Origin: Nitrospirota bacterium
Lineage (GTDB): Bacteria; Nitrospirota; Leptospirillia; Leptospirillales; Leptospirillaceae
Direction of reading: 5' to 3'
NCBI GenBank assembly: GCA_021816465.1
Contig: JAKAYF010000017.1
Coordinates: forward strand, 1 to 33,114
Length of the DNA: 33,114 bases
Below, in pieces: positions 8,518-15,987 of this stretch (its first letter is position 1; every line of letters begins with the position of its first letter). The translations under genes and the position numbers were made by a program. The notes under the pieces were generated by a model that saw nothing but the letters and a program-made list of their open reading frames with translations, was not told the origin of the DNA and ran no database searches.

Positions 8518-9909
8518 ATGAAAAATGTCAAAAAATCCGGCAATGAAGCTTTCCGGAATCTTCCTCAAAGCATAGAGGCGGAAAAATCGTTTTTAGGATC
8601 GATTCTTCTCAATAATGAAGTCCTTACCCAGATCGGTGACAACGTCAGGGAGGAGGACTTCATTCTTGATGCCCATCGGAAGATTTATCTGGTGATGAGG
8701 GAAATGGCCGAGATCCAGCATCCCATCGATCCTGTGACTTTGTCGGACCGTCTCAAGAAAAAAGGGTGGGACGGTCTGACAGGAGCTCCCCAATATATAG
8801 AAGACTTGAGCTATATCGTTCCGACAGCTGCCAACGCCAAGCACTACGCCAGACTTTTGACGGAAAAGGGGATTTACAGAAAGCTTATCCTGGCGGCTGA
8901 GGACATTGCTCAAAAGGGCTATGAGGAGACAGAGGAGGTCGAATCGCTTCTCGACCTTGCAGAAAGAAAGATCCTTGAAATTGGATCCCACAAGAACTCT
9001 GGAGGTTTTGTAAAGGTAGGGGATGTTCCGTACCTTGATACCCAGTTCAAGAAGCTTGAAGAGCTTCGTTCAAGGGAAATCGCTGATGCCGTCATTGGAC
9101 TCCCCACAGGATTCATTGATCTCGACAGGATGACAACAGGGCTCTACCCATCGGACCTGATTATTGTTGCCGGTCGTCCTGCCATGGGAAAAACGGCATT
9201 TGCCATGGGTATTGCCCAATACGTCTCTTTTGATCTCAGGCTGCCTGTTGGAATCTTTTCCCTGGAAATGTCCAAGGAGCAGCTTTTCATGCGTCTCATC
9301 AGCTCACAAAGCCGGGTCGATGCCTGGAAGCTTCGTACCGGCCAATTGCCAAGCGATGACTGGCGAGCCGTTATGCAGGCATTCGGTGAGGCCAGCGATG
9401 TGCCCCTTTTTATTGATGATTCGGGGGACCTCTCCGTTTATGAGCTCAGGGCCAGGGCCAGAAGGCTCAAGGCGCAAAATAAAAATCTCTCACTGATTGT
9501 TGTGGACTATCTTCAGTTGGTGAAGGGTTCCCAGAGAACCGACAATCGGGAACAGGAAATTTCCGAGATCTCCCGTTCGCTTAAGGCATTGGCGAAAGAG
9601 CTCAACATCCCTGTCATTGCGCTTGCCCAGTTATCCCGATCTGTCGAGAATCGCCCAAAGGACAAGAAACCCATTCTTTCTGATCTCAGGGAATCTGGCG
9701 CCATCGAGCAGGATGCGGATATTGTTCTTTTTATCTACAGGGACGAGGTTTATAACAAGGAGAACCTCGACAACAAGGGGAAGGCTGAGGTCATTATCGG
9801 CAAACAGAGAAACGGACCGATCGGTTCAGTCAATCTTGCCTTTCTGGGCCATTGCACAAGATTTGAAAACCTCGCTTACGGTTACGACAATATGGATGGG
9901 GGAGAGTAG
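8518..9909 (+). CDS. dnaB: Replicative DNA helicase DnaB
   Basis: A 463-residue hexameric 5'-3' helicase that unwinds the replication fork and binds primase. The N-terminal domain begins LPQSIEAEKSFLGSILLNNEVL, and the RecA-like domain carries Walker A AGRPAMGKTAFAM with Lys225, Walker B LIVVDYLQL, and the C-terminal motifs LSDLRESGAIEQDADIVLFIYRDE and GKQRNGPIGSVNLAF. Length is normal and no intein is present. It starts 29 nt after hisZ with CGGAG upstream, so it looks like the last gene of the aminotransferase-serA-hisZ-dnaB run. Its stop lies one base from the stop of the convergent gspJ, and I see no terminator there. Confidence 0.97.
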   Translation: MKNVKKSGNEAFRNLPQSIEAEKSFLGSILLNNEVLTQIGDNVREEDFILDAHRKIYLVMREMAEIQHPIDPVTLSDRLKKKGWDGLTGAPQYIEDLSYIVPTAANAKHYARLLTEKGIYRKLILAAEDIAQKGYEETEEVESLLDLAERKILEIGSHKNSGGFVKVGDVPYLDTQFKKLEELRSREIADAVIGLPTGFIDLDRMTTGLYPSDLIIVAGRPAMGKTAFAMGIAQYVSFDLRLPVGIFSLEMSKEQLFMRLISSQSRVDAWKLRTGQLPSDDWRAVMQAFGEASDVPLFIDDSGDLSVYELRARARRLKAQNKNLSLIVVDYLQLVKGSQRTDNREQEISEISRSLKALAKELNIPVIALAQLSRSVENRPKDKKPILSDLRESGAIEQDADIVLFIYRDEVYNKENLDNKGKAEVIIGKQRNGPIGSVNLAFLGHCTRFENLAYGYDNMDGGE

Positions 9910-9910
9910 C

Positions 9911-10624
9911 TCAAAACCCGCCGACAGAAGAGACGCTGCCCCCTTGAGTCTGCATCACCGTCGACAAAGGGATCGGAACGACGTCCGTAAATGTTTTTTC
10001 TCCATTTTTTCCTGCTCTTACCTTGAGGACAATCTTGACATAAACGGGAAGAAGATGGCTCTGCATGGAATTCCACTGGTTCACCCATTCATGGCTGTCA
10101 AAATAGAAAAGACGCAGGGAGAGAACGTGGTGAAGCAGGGGTTCGGCCTGGACGGCTTCGGTTCCATAGCTTAGGAGGTTCGTGTCCTGCTCATGGGCCA
10201 ATACATATTCCCCTGGCTTCTTTTCCGGGAGGAGTACGTACTGAACGCCCATCAGGTGCGAGACGGGAGCGTTTTGCATGAGTCGTGTCTGTCCCAGGGA
10301 GGTGAAGAGCAGCGTGTCGGTCTCCTCATCCCCGGCACTTTGAGGATTTCCGATAAAGTAGGTGAGGGGATCATTGGGATTGATGTAGGTTGAAAGAATT
10401 TCTCCATGAATGCGAAACAGGGCGCTTTGGACATTTTCATAGATCCTGTTCCCTTTATTTGCAATGGACATAACTTTTTGCGTGCTCTCAACGGCTCCGA
10501 ACAGCAGTCCAAGAATCATGGCAAAGATCATGAATGCGACAAGAACTTCGATCAGGGTAAATCCGCCATCGACACAGTTTGTTTCCTTTCCTGAAAGGCA
10601 GCCTTGGGGCTTATCCAGCATCAC
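9911..10624 (-). CDS. gspJ: Type II secretion minor pseudopilin GspJ
   Basis: A 237-residue prepilin-like protein. After a polar leader the sequence DGGFTLIEVLVAFMIFAMILGLLFG gives the prepilin peptidase site after Gly, Glu at +5 and a hydrophobic helix. The large C-terminal part with VQYVLLPEKKPGEYVLAHEQDT and LSLRLFYFDSHEWVNQW matches the GspJ style. It would join GspI and GspK at the tip of the type II pseudopilus. The start is GTG at 10624 overlapping the gspI stop, with an ATG in the next codon as alternative. No gspK follows, because dnaB converges here. Confidence 0.85.
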   Translation of the reverse strand: MMLDKPQGCLSGKETNCVDGGFTLIEVLVAFMIFAMILGLLFGAVESTQKVMSIANKGNRIYENVQSALFRIHGEILSTYINPNDPLTYFIGNPQSAGDEETDTLLFTSLGQTRLMQNAPVSHLMGVQYVLLPEKKPGEYVLAHEQDTNLLSYGTEAVQAEPLLHHVLSLRLFYFDSHEWVNQWNSMQSHLLPVYVKIVLKVRAGKNGEKTFTDVVPIPLSTVMQTQGGSVSSVGGF

Positions 10625-11001
10625 TGAATACCGGAAATATAGGAAACGAGAGTGACCACAATCTTTCTCTTTCCCGACTTTTTCGTGATTTTAACCGTTA
10701 CCTGTCGAATAATGGGCAATGGAGATGCGGTGACAATTTCTTCCCAATGGTAGTCTTTGTGTTCTTTTCCAAATCCACCTGACACGTCTCCGACCGGAGC
10801 AAACCCCTGGCCGACAATCTCGGACATTTTCCTGTTGGCAAGAACGGTCATCTCCACTTCGTCCCGCGCTCTTTCATCAAGTTTTACGGCATTTGTTCTG
10901 ATTGCAAGAAGTGCGATGGCCGCAACGCTGAATATAAATAAGGCCACCATGACTTCGATCAGGGTAAAACCACCGTCATCTGATTTCCGCATGCTTTTCA
11001 T
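10621..11001 (-). CDS. gspI: Type II secretion minor pseudopilin GspI
   Basis: A 126-residue prepilin-like protein: leader MKSMRKSDDG, then GFTLIEVMVALFIFSVAAIALLAI, with the peptidase site after Gly and Glu at +5. The following VLANRKMSEI and C-terminal DYHWEEIVTASPLP...RQVTVKI fit GspI, the pseudopilin that forms the tip with GspJ. ATG 11001 overlaps the gspH stop by 4 nt, and its own stop overlaps the gspJ start by 4 nt, so translation is likely coupled. GGAGCCGG precedes the start. Confidence 0.87.
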   Translation of the reverse strand: MKSMRKSDDGGFTLIEVMVALFIFSVAAIALLAIRTNAVKLDERARDEVEMTVLANRKMSEIVGQGFAPVGDVSGGFGKEHKDYHWEEIVTASPLPIIRQVTVKITKKSGKRKIVVTLVSYISGIQ

Positions 11002-11594
11002 CCGGCTCCCATGAAAGCCCCGCTGCCTGCTCCTCCAGGCAACAACGGGGGCAGGGAAGGAACCTCCACATCGCCCTTGAAGACATGCGTGCGACCGTTG
11101 ACCGGATTGACGGTGATCGTCATGGAGTGGGCATGTCGGTCCGACAGGTGAATGGTTGTTGGTTCGACAGCTCCCGTTGGAAAAAATTGGGTAAAGGTTC
11201 TGCCTGATTCGACCCTTCCCTGATGAAGTGTGTGTATTCGGGTAAATCGGACCTTGGGTGCAATGCTCCAGACCGAGATGCCCCTTATCGATACTGGTTT
11301 TAATGAGCCATCGGGTGCCATCCTGAACGCAGAAACGGTTCCCTTGTCCAGATCATACTTGAGGCGGAGAACCTGTTGTCTTGAGATGGCTTCCCAGTAA
11401 AGCGCCCTGTATTCTCCGGCGATTTTCAGGGAAACCTCTCTGAGACCTGGTGTTTTCTGGAGTTTCAGATGAGGTGAAATAATGGCGACGACAATACTTA
11501 TGACAAAAAGGACCACAACGATTTCGATCAGTGTCCAGCCAGAGTCTTTTTTTGAAAGTGATGACGGAGCCAAATCCGGACTTTGTGGAAGCAT
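10998..11594 (-). CDS. gspH: Type II secretion minor pseudopilin GspH
   Basis: A 198-residue prepilin-like protein. The leader ends KKDSG and the mature helix starts WTLIEIVVVLFVISIVVAIISPHLKL, so residue +1 is Trp where Phe or Met is usual; Glu at +5 is kept. The rest is beta-rich, with REVSLKIAGEYRALYWEAISRQQVLRLKYDLDKG as in GspH/FimT-type proteins. It is the first gene of the H-I-J run. The core secretion genes (D, E, F, G) are not in this window. The C-terminal PPLLPGGAGSGAFMGAG tail is unusual and low in complexity. Confidence 0.82.
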   Translation of the reverse strand: MLPQSPDLAPSSLSKKDSGWTLIEIVVVLFVISIVVAIISPHLKLQKTPGLREVSLKIAGEYRALYWEAISRQQVLRLKYDLDKGTVSAFRMAPDGSLKPVSIRGISVWSIAPKVRFTRIHTLHQGRVESGRTFTQFFPTGAVEPTTIHLSDRHAHSMTITVNPVNGRTHVFKGDVEVPSLPPLLPGGAGSGAFMGAG

Positions 11595-11697
11595 TTTCTC
11601 TCTTTCAAAAAACTGTTCTTTACTGAAGCTAGTCTGCTATCAGGTGTGTTTCTCTGTATTATGACATTTCCGGAATCCTTCCAGATACTCCCGCGGG

Positions 11698-11731
11698 CGA
11701 TAAAAATCAGGCTTTATCGAATCGCGATAAA
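11698..11731. repeat. Triple half-site CGATAAA - TTTATCG - CGATAAA
   Basis: CGATAAA (11698-11704), TTTATCG (11713-11719) and CGATAAA (11725-11731) lie in alternating orientation, separated by 8 and 5 nt. TTTATCG is the exact reverse complement of CGATAAA, so two overlapping perfect 7-bp inverted repeats exist. It lies about 105 nt upstream of gspH and 60 nt upstream of the transposase remnant. An operator for gspHIJ and a left end of the IS are both possible; neither is shown. Confidence 0.5.
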
Positions 11732-11759
11732 CAATCCTGCCTCTCTGGTGTCGTAATTG

Positions 11760-11774
11760 AACATCCTGAATGTT
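11760..11774 (+). repeat. Short hairpin, possible IS200 left-end structure
   Basis: AACAT (11760-11764) and ATGTT (11770-11774) can pair around CCTGA, just before the TnpA-like frame. IS200/IS605 elements carry imperfect subterminal hairpins in this position, but five base pairs could arise by chance. Confidence 0.25.
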
Positions 11775-11791
11775 TGTTTTAGAATTGGTCT

Positions 11792-12206
11792 ATGGATGAA
11801 AAAACGATCTTGCGTACAGGTAGAAACTGCAGTTTCTCAATTATTATTGAGTTGGTCTTTTTTGCGGTCAAAAAAAGTGAGGTTTTCGACAACCACGCAC
11901 TGAGCATTCTTGAGACGATCTTCAAGAGTGTTTGCAGCGATTTTGACGCGAAGCTCCTTCAAATGAGGGGAGAGCCGGACCATGTTCATCTGCTTGTGGA
12001 AATTCCTCCTAAAACTGCTGTCTCAACGCTTGTCAACAGCCTGAAGTGTGTTTCGAGCCGTCTTCTGAAAAAAGAGCGCAAGGATCTCTCTGACCGGTAC
12101 TGGAATGGGATGCTTTGGTCGCCAAGCTATACGGCTCATTCGCATTTGGGGTGTTTTGGCAAAAAACTTGATTGCCGCTCAGAAGAAAACCCCATATAGA
12201 AACTGG
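11792..12206 (+). pseudogene. Decayed IS200-type transposase (TnpA, Y1 HUH)
   Basis: The frame 11792-12199 encodes RTGRNCSFSIIIELVFFAVKK and RGEPDHVHLLVEIPPKTAVSTLVNSLKCVSSRLLKKE...LWSPSY, clear relatives of IS200 TnpA. The HVH metal-binding pair is intact. After WSPSY the open frame diverges. A different frame then resumes the family C-terminus as VLAKNLIAAQKKTPYRNW, so a one-base shift lies near 12140. In that restored frame the usual catalytic Tyr (KQYIE-type motif) is Leu. The N-terminal HLVFVTKYRR-like motif is also altered (IIELVFFAVKKS). The protein is therefore very unlikely to transpose. No tnpB lies beside it. Confidence 0.82.
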
Positions 12207-12276
12207 TCTGCGATAAAAACGTTACGGTTTTCATTGTTGTTAATCTGTTTAATGTATGGAGAGTGAATTGATTCCT

Positions 12277-13278
12277 ATGAGTGTTTTAAAAAAATGCAAA
12301 ATCCGGATCGCATACGTTTCACTTGAACTGCTTGCCCTTTTACTGGTTCTCTCGTTTTCTCCTCTCCATCCTGAAAGAGCCGATGCTGCATCGCCGTCTC
12401 CGTCAAGCGCATTACCTCCGCAGACTTCTTCGGCTCTTCTTTATCAGGATCCATTTACACCGGAAGAAGATGCCAAAGATGGCGCCATCAATGCGAATGG
12501 CTACAGGGTCATTTTTTTCCCCCAGGGTGATGTGTTCACACCACTTCTTGCGGATCCAAGACAGCCTACGAGCAATATCAGTTATTTCCTGGGATCAAAC
12601 AACCGTTATGGGCAATTCGACGGGACATTTGGTGCGGATATCGGGATTATCCGATGGGAAAGCGAAATATCCGGGATCAACAAATCGATCCAGCTCGGTG
12701 TGATGGGCGCAGCGTTTTCAAGATTCGCTTTTGTTCAGACGGCAACGTTTCTTGAAAGCACCGATTTCATTATTGGCCTTCCGATCACGATCAGATACAA
12801 CAAATTCTCTGCCCGGATCTTTTTCTATCATGACAGCTCGCACACCGGATACGACTACACCACGTTAATGAATCTCAACAAGAATACGGACTATGGGCAG
12901 GAGCTTCTCCAGATCATACCATCGTATGATGTGACCCGGTATTTCCGGATCTATGGAGGGGGTGCCTATCGTGTCGTAGGTCTCGGGTATTATCCTTCCG
13001 CTCAGGATTCCCTGATCGGGCAGGCAGGATTTGAGCTCTATGCACCTGAATGGAAAGAAGCCTACTCAAGAGCCTATATGGCGGTCAACATTATTTCCCA
13101 GGGGATAAACGGATATACCCCTTCAGAGGATCTGCAAATCGGAATCCTGACCCATCGTCCCGCTTCCTGGGTACAGTTCAGGACTGCCATTGATTTTTAT
13201 AACGGTTATTCGCCAATGTATGATTTCCCGTTCTTGAAGGAAAATTATGTCGCGCTCGGAGCCTATTTTGATTTTTAG
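12277..13278 (+). CDS. DUF1207-family outer-membrane protein
   Basis: From ATG 12277 the protein has 333 residues; the ORF track starts 7 codons earlier at 12256. GGAGAG at 12258-12263 favours the inner starts (ATG 12277 or TTG 12268). A signal peptide runs to about ERADAA. The mature part begins with a Pro/Ser-rich linker and then FFPQGDVFTPLLADPRQPTSNISYFLGSN, the hallmark opening of DUF1207 proteins, followed by ITIRYNKFSARIFFYHDSSHTGYDY and RYFRIYGGGAYRV. Alternating beta-strand patterns and the terminal Phe (AYFDF) suggest an outer-membrane barrel. The function of DUF1207 is not known. It stands alone after the transposase remnant. Confidence 0.82.
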   Translation: MSVLKKCKIRIAYVSLELLALLLVLSFSPLHPERADAASPSPSSALPPQTSSALLYQDPFTPEEDAKDGAINANGYRVIFFPQGDVFTPLLADPRQPTSNISYFLGSNNRYGQFDGTFGADIGIIRWESEISGINKSIQLGVMGAAFSRFAFVQTATFLESTDFIIGLPITIRYNKFSARIFFYHDSSHTGYDYTTLMNLNKNTDYGQELLQIIPSYDVTRYFRIYGGGAYRVVGLGYYPSAQDSLIGQAGFELYAPEWKEAYSRAYMAVNIISQGINGYTPSEDLQIGILTHRPASWVQFRTAIDFYNGYSPMYDFPFLKENYVALGAYFDF

Positions 13279-13311
13279 CGTGTTTAAAAAAATTTCAGTT
13301 TTTAGGGACAG

Positions 13312-13340
13312 TTGACAGATAGATTTTATCCTGATAAGTT
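13312..13340 (+). promoter_or_regulatory. Sigma-70-type promoter for the cold-shock gene
   Basis: TTGACA (13312-13317) is a perfect -35 box. After 17 bases TAAGTT (13335-13340) is a weak -10 that is helped by TGA just before it (extended -10 form TGn). Transcription from here would give a leader of about 145 nt before the cspA-like start, as is usual for cold-shock genes. Confidence 0.6.
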
Positions 13341-13493
13341 AGGACCGTGGGTTTCAAGAAGGTGTGGTTTATTTCAGGATTGTCTTCATGACGGAATGAA
13401 TGGCCGCAGCTTGAAATTGGAGCTCGCGGTTTTTTTTTACTGCGGGACGCCCACATTTACTGACCGTTGGTTCATATCAAGGAGGAACACGTA

Positions 13494-13700
13494 ATGGCAA
13501 GAGGACATGTTAAGTGGTTTAATGCAAACAAGGGTTATGGCTTTATTTCCCAAGAGAACGGTGAGGACATTTTTGTTCACTACACCGCCATCGGTGGGTC
13601 CGGATTTAAAACCCTTGAAGAAGGTCAGCTTGTGGAATTCGAGATCCAGAGTGGGTCCAAGGGACCTCAAGCCGCTAATGTGACAAAGGTTAACGCCTAA
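13494..13700 (+). CDS. Cold-shock protein (CspA family)
   Basis: A 68-residue single cold-shock domain. RNP1 is KGYGFIS and RNP2 is DIFVHYTAI, the two nucleic-acid-binding strands. The family opening [14 protein letters not shown] is complete. It would bind single-stranded RNA or DNA and melt RNA structure. The ORF track begins at 13467, but ATG 13494 has a strong AAGGAGGA seven bases upstream and gives the standard CspA N-terminus. It is monocistronic, with its own promoter, a long leader and a terminator about 170 nt after the stop. Confidence 0.96.
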   Translation: MARGHVKWFNANKGYGFISQENGEDIFVHYTAIGGSGFKTLEEGQLVEFEIQSGSKGPQAANVTKVNA

Positions 13701-13712
13701 TTCACATTTGCT

Positions 13713-13741
13713 AAAACCGCCGATAAAGAACGTGTGGTTTT
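13713..13741 (+). terminator. Weak hairpin just after the cold-shock gene
   Basis: AAAACCGC (13713-13720) pairs with GTGGTTTT (13734-13741) with one G-U pair. The T run is mostly inside the stem, so this is at best a weak terminator or a processing hairpin. Confidence 0.3.
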
Positions 13742-13872
13742 TGGCTTGTTGCTCCAAGCATCTTGAGTGAATCGTTCAAGCTCTTTCTTCAAGTGCTTTG
13801 ATTGGTTAGGGATGGATCTCTAGGGACAAAGGTCATAATAAATCACTGATTCCATTGGCAGTTCTTAGATTT

Positions 13873-13904
13873 AAGGAGGAGGGGAAACCCTCCTCCTTTT
13901 TTTT
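13873..13904 (+). terminator. Strong intrinsic terminator
   Basis: AAGGAGGAGGG (13873-13883) and CCCTCCTCCTT (13888-13898) form an 11-bp stem with a GAAA tetraloop, followed by T residues to 13904. The T run is on the plus strand, so it ends the cold-shock transcript and protects the convergent sigma-54 activator gene from read-through. Confidence 0.9.
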
Positions 13905-13909
13905 ACCTT

Positions 13910-15271
13910 TCAATCCCCTTCAAAGGGGCGAATACCGAGCTTCTTCATTTTTCGCCACAGAGTGGTTCTGCTCATTCCCAACATTTCTGAAGCCCTTCCA
14001 ATTTCTCCTTCTGCAGAACGAAGAGCCTGGATGATCAGCTCTCTTTCGCTGGCCATCTCCTCAAGATCTTCCATCTCGCCACTTCCGGACAGATCCTGGA
14101 TAATGGATTTGAGCTCTTCCTTGACCCAGCTTACTGGAACCTTTTCTCCTGATGAAAAAGAACCCAGCATATAGTCCAGAAATGAGAACAGCTCCCGAAT
14201 GTTGCCCGGCCAGGAATAGGACTGGAGGGCTCTCATGGAATCCGTTAAAACAACTGGAGGAGGGGTCTTGTTTTCATCTTCCCATTTTTGAAACTTCCAG
14301 CTCACCAAAGCTGGTATCTCATCGAGTTGCTCACGAAGTGATGGAATCCTGATGGTCTTTCCGCGAATCCGGTAAAAAAAATCCGATCTCAAACGTCCTG
14401 TCGCCAGAAGGGCAGAAAGAGGCTCATTCGTCGCGACCAGGATCCTTGTGTCGATCGAGATCTCCGTTGAAGAGCCAAGAGGGACAAGGGTCTTGCGATC
14501 CAGAAACCTCAAGAGTTTCATCTGGATGGCAAGAGACATATTTTGAAGCTCGTCGATAAAAAGGGTTCCCTTGTCCGCTGCCTCAAGGCGACCTTTCTGA
14601 TCCCCGATCGCTCCGGTAAATGTTCCCTTCCTGTGTCCAAAGAGAAGGGAGTCTGCAATTTCGTTTGAGAAATGTGTTGCGTCAAGAACCACAAACGGTC
14701 CCTTTTTTCGGGGGCCGTTTTCGTGGATCATCCGGGCGAGAAATTCTTTTCCGGTTCCGGTTTCTCCTTCAATGATAATCGGGAGCGACGTCTTGGCAAA
14801 CCCGGCGATGTTTTTGATCGAGGATGCGCTGAAGCTTTGTCCCGGAAGAGGGGAGGATGTTCGATGAAGAATTTTCTCCGCGGAGCAATGCTCCTCGCTC
14901 AATTCCGGTCGTGGAGACGAGAATGTTTTCAGGACTCCCTGAAGCTCGCTTCCCAGGGAAAGGATTCTGGTCTGAACAGTGATCAGTTTTTCTTCCTGGT
15001 CAGCAAGGCATGCCGGTGTCGATTCAAGTGTAAGGGGACCCTCAGCCACTGTTCTTTTGAAAGTACAGGCTGAGCGGCAAAGTTCAGAACCAAGAATCGT
15101 CTTGCACGGGAGGCCTTCAAGACGGTCGTCCGATGCGATACAGAGTTGTTTCTTGGCACCCGTATTGATCGCGTGGATCCTGAAATCGGATCCAACGATA
15201 ACCTGGGGTTCTTTCGATGCTTCCAGGATCGCCCGAAGCAGCTCATTTGAGTTGATATCTGTTTGATCCAA
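13910..15271 (-). CDS. Sigma-54-dependent transcriptional activator with PAS-like sensor
   Basis: A 453-residue enhancer-binding protein. Residues about 10-115 look like a PAS domain (LLRAILEASKEPQVIVGSDFRIHAIN) with Cys56, Cys65 and Cys69 (LPCKTILGSELCRSAC), a Cys pattern seen in some redox or metal-sensing PAS domains. The AAA+ domain follows: Walker A GETGTGKE (169-176), the sigma-54 contact loop GTFTGA (216-221, usually GAFTGA), Walker B GTLFIDE (235-241), Arg finger RSDFFYR (295-301) and sensor II WPGNIREL. A Fis-type helix-turn-helix ends the protein (IGRASEMLGMSRTTLWRKMKKLGI). It has no phosphorylatable receiver domain. The start is TTG 15271 with AAGGGA seven bases upstream. Target genes are unknown; I saw no clear -24/-12 promoter nearby. 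Confidence 0.93.
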   Translation of the reverse strand: MDQTDINSNELLRAILEASKEPQVIVGSDFRIHAINTGAKKQLCIASDDRLEGLPCKTILGSELCRSACTFKRTVAEGPLTLESTPACLADQEEKLITVQTRILSLGSELQGVLKTFSSPRPELSEEHCSAEKILHRTSSPLPGQSFSASSIKNIAGFAKTSLPIIIEGETGTGKEFLARMIHENGPRKKGPFVVLDATHFSNEIADSLLFGHRKGTFTGAIGDQKGRLEAADKGTLFIDELQNMSLAIQMKLLRFLDRKTLVPLGSSTEISIDTRILVATNEPLSALLATGRLRSDFFYRIRGKTIRIPSLREQLDEIPALVSWKFQKWEDENKTPPPVVLTDSMRALQSYSWPGNIRELFSFLDYMLGSFSSGEKVPVSWVKEELKSIIQDLSGSGEMEDLEEMASERELIIQALRSAEGEIGRASEMLGMSRTTLWRKMKKLGIRPFEGD

Positions 15272-15368
15272 TAGGAAATCCCTTCATCTTTGTCGCAGGG
15301 TACGGACTGAATCCTCTTTTTCGGCGCATGTGCGGTCGAGACACCGGCGGTTGCGCGGGGGGGGAGCG

Positions 15369-15929
15369 TCACAAATGCATTCCGATTGTCAGGGGGAACT
15401 CGATAAGCGAACCTCCAAGAAAGTGGGACTGAGGGAAAACATTAACCCGTGCTTCCGCAAAGAATCGACTGAATGAGTATCCGACTCCGCCACCATACAA
15501 TGGCAACAGTTCGCCTCCCTGTGGGAAAAAAACGGGAGCGATTCCGATCGTGCCGATCACATAGAAATCTCCCGGGTCTGCCTTGATCAGACGGATTCCT
15601 GGGCCAAAAGTCAGCGGAACCAGAAAAATTCCTGGAGAAGGATAGTTTTCAAGGCTGACCGAAAAACGGACAAAGAAGGTATCATTTAAAAAACCGTCTT
15701 CATTTCCGCCGATACCCCAGCCAAGGTCAGGAGAAACACCCGATTGGGAAGGGGTGAGAGCGCCGGGAAGGAACTCTCCGTAGACGCCGGGAATAAAAAC
15801 GCTGTCAGCTGCGGCACTTCGGGGAGAAAAAAGGAACAATCCTGCCAAAATCAGGAAAATAAAAGGGACAGACAGGAATTTTAGACGGCCAGTATGTTGA
15901 AAGTGACTTCTCAGAGTGATACCCTCCAA
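15369..15929 (-). CDS. Small predicted outer-membrane barrel protein
   Basis: A 186-residue exported protein. A long N-terminus leads into a hydrophobic segment (FLSVPFIFLILAGLFLF) and a cleavage site near SAAADS. The mature part alternates polar and hydrophobic residues with many Gly and aromatic positions (FFVRFSVSLENY, LPLYGGGVGYSFSRFFAEARVNVF), as in small outer-membrane barrels. I do not recognise a family. The listed start is TTG 15929, but GGAGGG overlaps that codon, and a strong promoter -10 box ends only 4 nt upstream of it, so translation probably starts further inside, possibly at CTG 15914. It lies upstream of the sigma-54 activator on the same strand with a 97-nt gap. Confidence 0.66.
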   Translation of the reverse strand: MEGITLRSHFQHTGRLKFLSVPFIFLILAGLFLFSPRSAAADSVFIPGVYGEFLPGALTPSQSGVSPDLGWGIGGNEDGFLNDTFFVRFSVSLENYPSPGIFLVPLTFGPGIRLIKADPGDFYVIGTIGIAPVFFPQGGELLPLYGGGVGYSFSRFFAEARVNVFPQSHFLGGSLIEFPLTIGMHL

Positions 15930-15932
15930 AAG

Positions 15933-15960
15933 ATTATAAAATGGGTGGCAAGCTTGTCAG
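15933..15960 (-). promoter_or_regulatory. Sigma-70-type promoter for the barrel-protein gene
   Basis: On the minus strand CTGACA (15960-15955) and a perfect TATAAT (15938-15933) are separated by 16 bases. The predicted transcript would begin near 15926, inside the first codons of the listed frame, giving a very short leader. It may also drive the sigma-54 activator gene downstream. Confidence 0.55.
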
Positions 15961-15987
15961 CCCAAAATTGAAGAGGGGCTTCATACT

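Noticed and set aside
13810-13840. CATAAT as a -10 box for a separate small RNA before the terminator
   Set aside because: No -35 box at 16 to 18 bases upstream.
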